A stretch of 64,000 nt of DNA from an uncultured Saprospiraceae bacterium (GTDB lineage Bacteria > Bacteroidota > Bacteroidia > Chitinophagales > Saprospiraceae), in NCBI GenBank assembly GCA_938041445.1, contig CALISO010000027.1, positions 1 through 64,000 on the forward strand, written 5' to 3'. The position numbers and the translations under genes are program-made. Positions 8,165-15,933 of the stretch are shown one piece after another (positions within the stretch are counted from its first letter, which is position 1; the number at the start of each line of letters is the position of its first letter). A model generated the notes under the pieces. The model was not told where the DNA came from, ran no database searches, and worked only from the letters and a program-made list of their open reading frames with translations.

Positions 8165-8190
8165 GGTTTGAGATCAATTGACTCTGAAGT

Positions 8191-8766
8191 TTACCCAATA
8201 AACTCCTGCAGCTGTTGATACAACTTGGCAGTGGGTAACCCCATAATATTGGTGTAAGACCCCACTATCTTTTCTACGCAATTATGACCTAGCCAATCTT
8301 GGATACCATAACTGCCAGCTCTGTCGTAGGGTGCATATTGAGTCACGTAATGCTCAATTTCTTCAGCGGATAACAGTCGCATCCATACCTCTGAAGTAGC
8401 CGTAAAAGACTTCATTTTCTCAGTAGATCGGATACAAACACCAGTGTAGACTAGGTGAGAAGTATCTGAAAGCATATTGAGATATTCGGTTGCCTGACTT
8501 GCATCCTTGGGTTTGCCTAAGATAGTATCGTTGATTACCACAATACTATCGGCAGTAATGATTAAGTCTTGCTTATTAGGATTATGAGCTTGTGATTTTT
8601 TTATTGCCAGATGTTCTGCGACCATTTCTGTCGACATAGAAGCATCAAATGATTCATCTACTTCTATAACATGTTGAGTAAATTGATATCCTGATTCTTG
8701 CATCAATTGTACTCTCCTCGGTGATCCAGAACCAAGAATAACGTTGTACTTATTTAACCAATTCAT
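8191..8766 (-). CDS. maf: Maf-like nucleoside triphosphate pyrophosphatase
   Basis: A 191-residue protein, the usual Maf length. The N-terminal loop SGSPRR (13-18), the TADSIV motif with the catalytic aspartate, LGKPKD, and YAPYDRAGSYGIQ are all in order. The last motif is typical of the dTTPase/UTPase YhdE branch. Maf proteins hydrolyse non-canonical or excess nucleotides to the monophosphate and pyrophosphate. It starts four bases after the stop of the Lys/Ser-rich gene and forms an operon with it. Confidence 0.92.
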   Translation of the reverse strand: MNWLNKYNVILGSGSPRRVQLMQESGYQFTQHVIEVDESFDASMSTEMVAEHLAIKKSQAHNPNKQDLIITADSIVVINDTILGKPKDASQATEYLNMLSDTSHLVYTGVCIRSTEKMKSFTATSEVWMRLLSAEEIEHYVTQYAPYDRAGSYGIQDWLGHNCVEKIVGSYTNIMGLPTAKLYQQLQEFIG

Positions 8767-8770
8767 AGAT

Positions 8771-9250
8771 TTACATTAAAGGCCACTTGAGCTTTTTCTC
8801 TAGGCCTTTAGTCAGTCGCTTAGAATTGACAGTAAATGGATTGCGAGGCTCTTCAGGCTTCTTCTTTCGATACTTCTTGGACTTAGAAGACTTAGACCTG
8901 TGCGATGATGACTTGGAGTCTGTGGAAGGTTTGCTTTCAGATGATGTTTTTGCCTCAGTCTTTGATTTGTTGTCAGACTTTGGTTTAGACTTCTTACTTT
9001 TAGAATTATCCCAACTTTTCTTTTTTGACTTAGGTGATGACTTACTATCTGTTTTTGAGTCAGGATTAGTTTTAGACTCAGCAGTTTGTGACAGTGATCT
9101 AGAATCACCCTTTGGTTGCGACTCTGGCGCTTTTGAAGCTGGTTTATCTTGATTTGATGTGTTGGGCTTAGATTTTGGCTTTGCATCCCAAGACATCTTA
9201 GCCTTCTTGTTTTCTTGACCAGTTGATTGGTCATTTTGCTCTGGTTGCAT
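8771..9250 (-). CDS. Lys/Ser-rich low-complexity protein upstream of maf
   Basis: A 159-residue, strongly basic protein dominated by K, S, P and D, expected to be mostly disordered. Two short motifs repeat, KMSWDAK near residue 18 and KKSWDNS near residue 77, and the C-terminal 25 residues (NPFTVNSKRLTKGLEKK) are of normal complexity and may be the conserved part. No family was recognised. It is the first gene of an operon with maf. Binding to nucleic acid or another acidic partner is possible but unsupported. A start at M19 (9196) is an alternative. Confidence 0.6.
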   Translation of the reverse strand: MQPEQNDQSTGQENKKAKMSWDAKPKSKPNTSNQDKPASKAPESQPKGDSRSLSQTAESKTNPDSKTDSKSSPKSKKKSWDNSKSKKSKPKSDNKSKTEAKTSSESKPSTDSKSSSHRSKSSKSKKYRKKKPEEPRNPFTVNSKRLTKGLEKKLKWPLM

Positions 9251-9366
9251 ATGTTGCTAGTTACTTTTTTGAGTAATCAAAAAATAAAATGTAGTTCTTA
9301 CAGCAGGCGAAGATTCGCCAGTACTGGCTTGGTTTACAATGCAATAACGCATTATCTACCACGAAG

Positions 9367-10266
9367 TTATATAATACAAGTGTAAATCATAGCGATGACC
9401 ATTGTGATCTTAAGCACATTACTCAATCGGGTATAGTCAGATTTGCCATTAAGGCGAAATGCTAGGTAACATGATACTCCCAAACTGACCATTACTCCTA
9501 GTACAAATATGATACTAGACACTAATGGCGTGATATGCCACTGACTCACTGCCCATACTCCAGTTAAGACCACAGTAATTAGTAAGTGAAAAATAATAAG
9601 GTACTTGGTCCTTGGTATTCCCATCGTAATGGGCAGAGTACGGTATCCGCTTGATTCATCACCTGTTATATCTTCTACATCCTTGACTAACTCTCTTATC
9701 AACGATACGCAAAATGCAAAGATTGACATCCCTACAATAATTGTCACTGCTTTTTCATATCCAATGGGTGTGGTAGTTTTGGCAATGGTCATTGCGGGCC
9801 ATTCGGTCAAGAGGAGGACTAGGATACTCAATCCAGAAAACAGAGCGACTATGATATTGCCTATCAACGCTTGACGTTTTGCCCAAGCAGAATACACATA
9901 TAATAATGCCACAGCGATGACATAAATACTTACATAATATAAATGACCTATTTGGTAGGCTATCCATAGTGCAAGCAAAAATCCTACAAGTGTAACTGAA
10001 AGATATGTAGACAACAAAGTTGATGGACTGAGGCTATGCCAATTGGTCTTATTGATAAGATCTCCTGTATGATCGTAGTAGTCATTGATTAGGTATCCTC
10101 CAGCTGTGATAAGGAGGGTTGTCACTACAAATCCAAGAAAGTACATTGATGATAATCGAGGTTCATCAATGATGCTGAGAATGTATTTGTAATAGATGAT
10201 GTATTGATATCCGCAAACGATTGCGAGATTGATTGGTCTGATTGCCTTGAAGAATTGGGCTACCAT
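9367..10266 (-). CDS. UbiA family prenyltransferase
   Basis: A 299-residue integral membrane protein with about eight hydrophobic segments. The first Asp-rich motif is N61-D62-x2-D65-x3-D69 and the second is KDVEDITGD, the pair that binds Mg-diphosphate in UbiA enzymes. Proteins like this in Bacteroidota are usually annotated as geranylgeranylglycerol-phosphate geranylgeranyltransferase-like, but the acceptor is unproven and a quinone or other lipid is possible. Its start overlaps the end of the phosphatase gene by seven bases, so translation is probably coupled. Confidence 0.85.
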   Translation of the reverse strand: MVAQFFKAIRPINLAIVCGYQYIIYYKYILSIIDEPRLSSMYFLGFVVTTLLITAGGYLINDYYDHTGDLINKTNWHSLSPSTLLSTYLSVTLVGFLLALWIAYQIGHLYYVSIYVIAVALLYVYSAWAKRQALIGNIIVALFSGLSILVLLLTEWPAMTIAKTTTPIGYEKAVTIIVGMSIFAFCVSLIRELVKDVEDITGDESSGYRTLPITMGIPRTKYLIIFHLLITVVLTGVWAVSQWHITPLVSSIIFVLGVMVSLGVSCYLAFRLNGKSDYTRLSNVLKITMVIAMIYTCII

Positions 10267-10754
10267 TTACCCTGAAGTCTCAGTACTTTTTCAAGAACTT
10301 GTCTGACTGCACCATAGCCTCCATCAAGTGAACTTATAAATTCTGATGCCTCGATGACTTCGTGGCACGCATCATATGGACATGCCGGAACACCTACAAG
10401 CTCTAGGACACCTATATCACTGATGTCATCGCCCATATATAGCGCCTGATGATCTTCGAACTTGAGTGTCGATTTGAGGTCTTGATAAGTGACAACCTTA
10501 TCTGCCATATTCATATAGATGTGTTTGACACCTAGATTCTCAAATCTAGAGTAGACGCCTTGAGAATTACCTTTAGTGATGATGCCAACATTTAGGCCTG
10601 CATTCAGTGCTTTTTTTACTGCCAATCCATCTCGAGTGTTGACCGTCCTAAGGAGTTCTCCATCTTCAGTAGCTAACATTCCTGAAGCTGTGAATACGCC
10701 ATCAATGTCAAATAGAAATGTAGTTAGATGTGAGAGTTTTTCGAATAAAGTCAT
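10260..10754 (-). CDS. KdsC-like HAD phosphatase (KDO-8-phosphate phosphatase)
   Basis: A 164-residue cap-less HAD enzyme. The nucleophile motif is D16-I-D18-G-V, followed by GIITKGNS (motif II) and YMGDDISDIGVL (motif III and IV). Length and the DGLAVKKALNAGLNVGI segment fit the KdsC/YrbI family, which dephosphorylates 3-deoxy-manno-octulosonate 8-phosphate for lipopolysaccharide core synthesis. Substrate assignment is by family. It lies nine bases after iscX and overlaps the prenyltransferase gene. Confidence 0.85.
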   Translation of the reverse strand: MTLFEKLSHLTTFLFDIDGVFTASGMLATEDGELLRTVNTRDGLAVKKALNAGLNVGIITKGNSQGVYSRFENLGVKHIYMNMADKVVTYQDLKSTLKFEDHQALYMGDDISDIGVLELVGVPACPYDACHEVIEASEFISSLDGGYGAVRQVLEKVLRLQGKW

Positions 10755-10763
10755 CCTCTTTGA

Positions 10764-11009
10764 CTATTGATTATCTCTCCATTCGTGAACCCACTTAGCT
10801 TGTATTTGCTCGAGGTGACCCTCGCTACAATCATCCTTCTTTCCCACAAAGTTAGGAAGTACTAGTACCCACTCGATGAGATCGGTAAATCTTACTCTGT
10901 AGATTTTACTTTCAGTGAATTCGTCTCCATATTTCTCATAAAGACCCATCGCTATATCCTCGTGATCGGCCCAATTAATAGGTAAATTATTAAAATCTTC
11001 AAATGACAT
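10764..11009 (-). CDS. iscX: IscX-like Fe-S assembly protein
   Basis: An 81-residue acidic protein. The pattern NWADHEDIAMGLYEKYGDE, then VRFTDLIEWVLVLPNF, then LEQIQAKWVHEW matches IscX/YfhJ through its whole length, with a short insertion before the VRFTDL block. IscX binds IscS and iron and tunes cluster assembly in bacteria with the ISC pathway. It follows a ferredoxin gene by 62 bases, the same order as fdx-iscX in the proteobacterial isc operon, but the other isc genes are absent here. Confidence 0.85.
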   Translation of the reverse strand: MSFEDFNNLPINWADHEDIAMGLYEKYGDEFTESKIYRVRFTDLIEWVLVLPNFVGKKDDCSEGHLEQIQAKWVHEWRDNQ

Positions 11010-11071
11010 AATGTAGTGTTATTTAGTAAGGATATTGTAGAGTTACTCGCTAGGTATGTAACCCGTGTAAG

Positions 11072-11425
11072 TTAATGTTCGTGACTAATGATAAGTGATT
11101 GATCAGGCACAGTTAGGACTATTTCTGCATCACCATCAAGTAGCTTGCACTGGCAACCAAGCCTTGACTCAAGTGTGGGGTCTATCGCTCTATCGATAAA
11201 GTCCTCTTCTCTGTCTGAGATTTCCGCTAGAGAGTCCATCCCTTCTTCCACATAGATGTGACACGTACTACATGCACATACAGCTCCACAATTAGAACTG
11301 AGGTGCATCCCATTATCTTCTACCACATCTAGTAGGTGCATCCCTTTGAAATCTCCTTCTAGAACTTTGGTCTCGTGCCTGTCTTCTTGAAACTTTACTG
11401 TTATTTTATTCATTGGTTGATCCAT
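11072..11425 (-). CDS. fdx: Adrenodoxin-type [2Fe-2S] ferredoxin
   Basis: A 117-residue protein from ATG 11425. The longer frame begins with a TTG at 11440 that belongs to the promoter box, so it was not used. The cluster ligands are C46, C52 and C55 (C-x5-C-x2-C, ending in ACSTCHIYV) and C91 in RLGCQC. Two extra cysteines, C50 and C93, lie next to ligands. It fits the ISC-type ferredoxins that supply electrons for cluster assembly, which agrees with the iscX gene next to it. Confidence 0.9.
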   Translation of the reverse strand: MDQPMNKITVKFQEDRHETKVLEGDFKGMHLLDVVEDNGMHLSSNCGAVCACSTCHIYVEEGMDSLAEISDREEDFIDRAIDPTLESRLGCQCKLLDGDAEIVLTVPDQSLIISHEH

Positions 11426-11437
11426 TGTGATCGTGGT

Positions 11438-11445
11438 CAAAACTA
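11438..11445 (-). promoter_or_regulatory. Candidate -7 promoter box of the ferredoxin gene
   Basis: On the minus strand this reads TAGTTTTG, an exact TAnnTTTG match. Transcription would start near 11433, just before the ATG at 11425. It rules out the TTG at 11440 as start codon if it is used. Confidence 0.5.
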
Positions 11446-11548
11446 CTACATTAAATCAATGTTTGTCTCAATTTGTTCCATACATATTATAAAAGAAAAT
11501 GGTTTTTTGATAATACTTATTCGGAAGTCAAATAAATTAAGCTTAACT

Positions 11549-11556
11549 TAAGTTTG
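11549..11556 (+). promoter_or_regulatory. Candidate -7 promoter box of the AAA+ gene
   Basis: TAAGTTTG matches TAnnTTTG exactly and lies 26 bases before the ATG at 11583. No spaced TTG was found at -33. Confidence 0.45.
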
Positions 11557-11582
11557 ATTTAGCACTTCCAACTCTAATATCT

Positions 11583-14207
11583 ATGGAAAAACAATCCGAA
11601 TCTAGCAAGAATAATGATCTCTTTAAATTCAAAGAACTCAAGGTTTATTCATCTACGGAATGGTTAGCTGACAATAAGAAGAAGTATCGTCAAGTATTTG
11701 ATAGGTATGAGACGACGTACGTCTATGTAGAGTTATCGTTTTACAACAAATCATTTGACCGAGATAGCTGGAAAGTAGATGTTACACTTAAGTGTTTTGA
11801 GATTAAGAATGGTAAGAAAGCAGTCTGCTCACTAGAGTTTACAAGGAAGATCAATAAGTACGATAATGTTGTTTACATCAGAGAAGGATGGGGCAATAAG
11901 AAAGAAGGCTTATTCTGGAAGAAAGGTAACTACTGTTGGGAGGCTTGGATGGATGGACAGAAGGTCGGTGCTAAGTATTTTTACATTGAAGATACCGGCA
12001 CAGAATGGGAGAATGTAGAAAACAATCCCTATTTTAATCTCCGGTCTGTCAAGCTATATGAAGGTAAGTATGATGATGTTCTAGAAGAAGAACGCAAGTA
12101 CCTCAAGGTGATGTCAAGCGAGGAGACTAGATACGTCTATTCAGAGATTATTCTAGAGAATAATTTTATGGGTAAAGATTGGTTTCTGGAACTCTTTATC
12201 AAGTATTACAATGAAGCTCGAGAACTCAAGGGACAAGTCGTCAAACTACAAAGTGTAGGCAAAGAAGATGACTTAATCAAAATCACTGCAGGGTGGGGAT
12301 CCAATACACCAGGTAGCTGGCGATATGGTAACTATATGGTTGATATCATCTTCCTGAATACATTGATAGCCAGTGTTCCATTCGAAGTTGATGATCGATT
12401 TGAAGAAGGTCAAGCACCGATCATTCTATCTTATAAAGATGATCACTTGCTCAATTCTAATGTCTTGTCAGACGATATGACATATGAAGAAGTTGTTGCT
12501 AAATTAGAAAGTTTGATAGGTCTTAATCACATCAAGACTAAAGTCAAAGAACATGCTCAGTATATCCAGTTTCTTAAGTTAAGAAAGGAAAAAGGATTTG
12601 ACGAGAAAGAGACGATAAATATTCACAGTGTATTCGCAGGTAATCCAGGTACAGGTAAGACAACTGTCGCGAAGATGATGGGAGCCATTTATCACAAGAT
12701 GGGACTATTGTCCAAAGGTCATGTATACGAGGTAGATAGAGTAGATCTAGTAGGAGAATATATCGGTCAGACTGCTCCAAAAGTTAAAGAAGTTCTCGAA
12801 AAAGCCAAAGGAGGTGTCCTTTTCATCGATGAAGCATATGCACTTGCAAGATCCAATGATGACAGCAAGGATTTCGGTAGAGAGGTGATAGAGATGCTTG
12901 TCAAGCAAATGTCGCAACCTAACCAAGATATGGCGATTATCGTTGCTGGATATCCTAAGGAGATGAAGCATTTCATAGATAGTAACCCTGGTTTAAAATC
13001 TAGATTTAAGCACTTTTATAAATTCACCGATTATCTTCCGCAAGAGTTAGCTGAGATTGCCAATTATGCCTCAATCCAAAAAGATGTTGTATTTACATCT
13101 GAAGCAAAAACACTACTAGACTTATTGATTACAAGAGCATATCGTGATAGAGATCGAAGTTTTGGTAATGCGAGATATGTATTTGACCTTATCGAAAAGG
13201 CAAAAATTAATATGGCTCTCAGAGTCATGGGGAATAAAAAACAAGAAGAATTAACTAATGCAGAATTAGAAACTATAGAGGCGATCGATGTCACAAAGAT
13301 TGATGATAGCAATGCACTTCCACGACCATCTATACCTGTAGATAAAGAGCTTCTTGAATCTTCTCTAGCAGAGCTGAACGCGATGATTGGAATCGACTCA
13401 GTCAAAAAAGAAATATTAGACCTCGTTAGTATTATTCAGTATCACCAACGTATTGGTAAGGACGTATTGAATAAGTACTTCTTACATACAGTGTTAGTGG
13501 GTAATCCGGGTACAGGGAAGACATCAGTTGCAAGGATCTTAGCTAAGATTTTTAAAGCATTAGGATTGATAGAGAGAGGACATATTGTAGAGACTGATCG
13601 TCAAGGATTAGTGGCAGGCTTCGTAGGTCAGACTGCGATGAAAACTAACGAAAGAATAGAAGAAGCGATGGGTGGTGTACTATTCATTGATGAAGCATAT
13701 GCATTGTCCAATTTCAACGGCCTACAAGGTGACTACGGCAATGAAGCCATTCAAACTCTTCTTAAACGAATGGAAGATGACAGGGGGCAGTTCTTCGTCT
13801 TCGCAGCAGGATATCCTGAGAATATGGATAAGTTCCTTAAGGCGAATCCTGGGCTAAGATCTAGGTTTGATAAAGTATTGTATTTCGAAGATTACTCAGA
13901 GCAACAACTTACAGATATTGCTGTGTTTATGCTTAGTGAAGAGGGTTATCAGACAACTACCAAGGCTGTCAAAATACTCAGACAACGATGTGAAAGTCTG
14001 CTGTCATCTAAGGATAAATATTTCGGTAATGCTAGAGAGATACGCAAGTTGATTTTAGATATTATCAAGCGTCAAAACTTACGATTATCTAATACTGAAA
14101 AGACATCAGGGCACAATCCTAAGTTAATCTCAGGAGCAGACATAGAAGCAGCTGTTATCACTAATGACAAGTCGTTAAACAAGTCAAAAAGCATAGGTTT
14201 TAAGTAA
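11583..14207 (+). CDS. Double CbbX/SpoVK-type AAA+ ATPase with duplicated N-terminal domain
   Basis: An 874-residue protein in three parts. Residues 1 to about 275 contain two copies of a beta-rich module of roughly 125 residues; aligned pairs include TTYVYVELSFYNKSF with TRYVYSEIILENNF, and EGWGNKKEG..GNYCWEAW with AGWGSNTPG..GNYMVDII. Two AAA+ modules follow. Module 1 has Walker A GNPGTGKT (K359) and Walker B D416-E417; module 2 has GNPGTGKT (K646) and D703-E704. Each carries the GGVLFIDEAYAL and NPGLxSRF signatures of the CbbX/SpoVK/EccA group, and both look catalytically intact. Relatives remodel protein complexes. The N-terminal repeats probably recognise the target, which is not evident. 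The gene stands alone, with a terminator after it. Confidence 0.85.
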   Translation: MEKQSESSKNNDLFKFKELKVYSSTEWLADNKKKYRQVFDRYETTYVYVELSFYNKSFDRDSWKVDVTLKCFEIKNGKKAVCSLEFTRKINKYDNVVYIREGWGNKKEGLFWKKGNYCWEAWMDGQKVGAKYFYIEDTGTEWENVENNPYFNLRSVKLYEGKYDDVLEEERKYLKVMSSEETRYVYSEIILENNFMGKDWFLELFIKYYNEARELKGQVVKLQSVGKEDDLIKITAGWGSNTPGSWRYGNYMVDIIFLNTLIASVPFEVDDRFEEGQAPIILSYKDDHLLNSNVLSDDMTYEEVVAKLESLIGLNHIKTKVKEHAQYIQFLKLRKEKGFDEKETINIHSVFAGNPGTGKTTVAKMMGAIYHKMGLLSKGHVYEVDRVDLVGEYIGQTAPKVKEVLEKAKGGVLFIDEAYALARSNDDSKDFGREVIEMLVKQMSQPNQDMAIIVAGYPKEMKHFIDSNPGLKSRFKHFYKFTDYLPQELAEIANYASIQKDVVFTSEAKTLLDLLITRAYRDRDRSFGNARYVFDLIEKAKINMALRVMGNKKQEELTNAELETIEAIDVTKIDDSNALPRPSIPVDKELLESSLAELNAMIGIDSVKKEILDLVSIIQYHQRIGKDVLNKYFLHTVLVGNPGTGKTSVARILAKIFKALGLIERGHIVETDRQGLVAGFVGQTAMKTNERIEEAMGGVLFIDEAYALSNFNGLQGDYGNEAIQTLLKRMEDDRGQFFVFAAGYPENMDKFLKANPGLRSRFDKVLYFEDYSEQQLTDIAVFMLSEEGYQTTTKAVKILRQRCESLLSSKDKYFGNAREIRKLILDIIKRQNLRLSNTEKTSGHNPKLISGADIEAAVITNDKSLNKSKSIGFK

Positions 14208-14227
14208 GGTGAAATTGCAATTTCGAG

Positions 14228-14260
14228 TTATCTAAATAAGTAAATTTTTTAGATAATTTT
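14228..14260 (+). terminator. Probable terminator of the AAA+ gene
   Basis: A nine-base A/T-rich stem (14228-14236 with 14248-14256) is followed by TTTT. A 14-base palindrome at 14211-14224 lies just before it. The hairpin may also stop transcription arriving from the opposite strand. Confidence 0.5.
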
Positions 14261-14286
14261 ACATCTATTTTTTGCTTCAAATGCGA

Positions 14287-15930
14287 CTATTTAGGTTGAC
14301 CTATTAAGTACTTTATTCCAAATAGGACCTTAGGCTGATAAACTCCAAATCCTTCCCAAATTGTATAGTCTTGAAAGAGAAGATTATTTCCTTCTGCATA
14401 CAGCCAAAACTGGGGCAATATTTTGAAGTTTATAGTGGCAGATAGATCAATAATGTTAGGATCAAATGATCCAAATATCGGTAATGCAACTAGGTCTACT
14501 TCAGCAGCAGTTACTTGTCGATAATAGATTGCTTGCTCGAGGAGTAATCTCTCATCAAACAGTGATTGATTAGCAGTTAATTGTACTTCGTATTTTGGTA
14601 AGTATGTTGTAAATGCTTCGATAAAACTTGAATAAAGAAAGACACCTCCGTCTAGTTTTACTTGGCCAATATTGTTCAAGTCATAAGTAGCTTCAGCACC
14701 TATCCTTTGAGAATTAATTCGGTCATTATTCACTAGGTCAAATGTTATTCCATTCTTCACGAATAGCAGTTGATCATCAGCAATCCGATAGCGATATGAT
14801 GGCTTGATAATCAAGTTGTTAGTGGAGTATGCTAACTGAAATCGCACATCTCTATTAACGGATAATTGGGTTGGAATTCTGTCATTAGAATTGATGAACG
14901 GATTGATATCAGTGATTGCTTTTAGCGTAGTGATTGAAGGAGTTTGATCAGTAGATAACTCTAATGTCAATGGAGCATCTATTAATGAATACTGTACCAA
15001 GAGTTTCGGCCACAGATATTGGTCATCATTGTTAAATGTTGAGAAGACTCCTGCTTCGATATGTAGGTCGTCAATTGTATACCTCAGCGATGGGTTGATG
15101 ATAAAGTTTGTATAATTATCAAATTCATTATCACCGATTTTATTCATTGTTGCCGTCTCAGCTTTACTTGTGATATCAAGGTCGATTCCATTCCAGATCG
15201 ACTTGGCAATATGAAGGTCTGCTGATAAGTAATTTTGAGTGTCTACTTCATCGATTAATTCGGTTGCTTCATATCTCAATACAGCGTCCATTTGTAGACC
15301 GAATGCAGCATATTTGTCAAGATTGAGCCCAATGCGGTTATCAATTGATTGTATGATTCTATCTGGATGTGTGTCTTCAGTATTTATCGACTCTCCATAG
15401 ATAGATTGATTGAGTCTAGAGAAGTCTGTATCAAGGCTGACTTTGAAGTTTTGGCTAACCCAATATCCACCATATACTCCGGCATCCCATACAGTATATC
15501 GCATATCTTGTCTACCATCATCTTCTGCTGATTGATAACCTACTTTACCACCTATATGGTACCAGTCTTCGATGTGATAGTCGTACAAGATTCTGGCATC
15601 TATTGCACTTGGTATTCCATATCCAGCTTTGATTAGTCCATCGTTCCCTGTCTTTTCTCTCTTATGAGTGAACCGTATGGGATTGATACTGAGAGGTGGA
15701 TCTGTGTACTCTAGATCAACTGTCTCAGCAGGTGTCACGGCTGTATTAATAGTTTGGCTTTTACGATTGTCAGGCCTGTCATATTCAAGGATATATGGGC
15801 TCACATCTACCTTGTCAATTTTCAGATTTTTAGTGACAACAACACTATCACTGATATCTGTAGGTGTTACCTGCCCTATTAAATTTTGGGCAAGCAAAGC
15901 AATAATTATTGATATGTATAGAGACTTCAT
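14287..15930 (-). CDS. Outer-membrane beta-barrel protein paired with a TPR protein
   Basis: A 547-residue protein with a signal peptide (residues 1-19, ending in IGQ). From about residue 100 on it alternates aromatic-rich strands of the outer-membrane barrel type and ends with a strand closing on YLIGQPK. No plug domain or TonB box was recognised. Sequences such as NFKVSLDTDFSRLNQSIYG and FWLYAEGNNLLFQDYTIW resemble the barrels of TonB-dependent receptor-like proteins. It begins three bases after the stop of the large TPR gene, so the two very likely act together at the outer membrane. Confidence 0.7.
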   Translation of the reverse strand: MKSLYISIIIALLAQNLIGQVTPTDISDSVVVTKNLKIDKVDVSPYILEYDRPDNRKSQTINTAVTPAETVDLEYTDPPLSINPIRFTHKREKTGNDGLIKAGYGIPSAIDARILYDYHIEDWYHIGGKVGYQSAEDDGRQDMRYTVWDAGVYGGYWVSQNFKVSLDTDFSRLNQSIYGESINTEDTHPDRIIQSIDNRIGLNLDKYAAFGLQMDAVLRYEATELIDEVDTQNYLSADLHIAKSIWNGIDLDITSKAETATMNKIGDNEFDNYTNFIINPSLRYTIDDLHIEAGVFSTFNNDDQYLWPKLLVQYSLIDAPLTLELSTDQTPSITTLKAITDINPFINSNDRIPTQLSVNRDVRFQLAYSTNNLIIKPSYRYRIADDQLLFVKNGITFDLVNNDRINSQRIGAEATYDLNNIGQVKLDGGVFLYSSFIEAFTTYLPKYEVQLTANQSLFDERLLLEQAIYYRQVTAAEVDLVALPIFGSFDPNIIDLSATINFKILPQFWLYAEGNNLLFQDYTIWEGFGVYQPKVLFGIKYLIGQPK

Positions 15931-15933
15931 ATG

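Noticed and set aside
8787..9152. A 121-codon open frame on the plus strand and a 140-codon second frame on the minus strand (8812-9234)
   Set aside because: Both overlap the Lys/Ser-rich gene and are open because of its low-complexity codons. Their translations are unbalanced (long runs of Leu, Asp and Phe, or Gln and Arg) and no start or family supports them.
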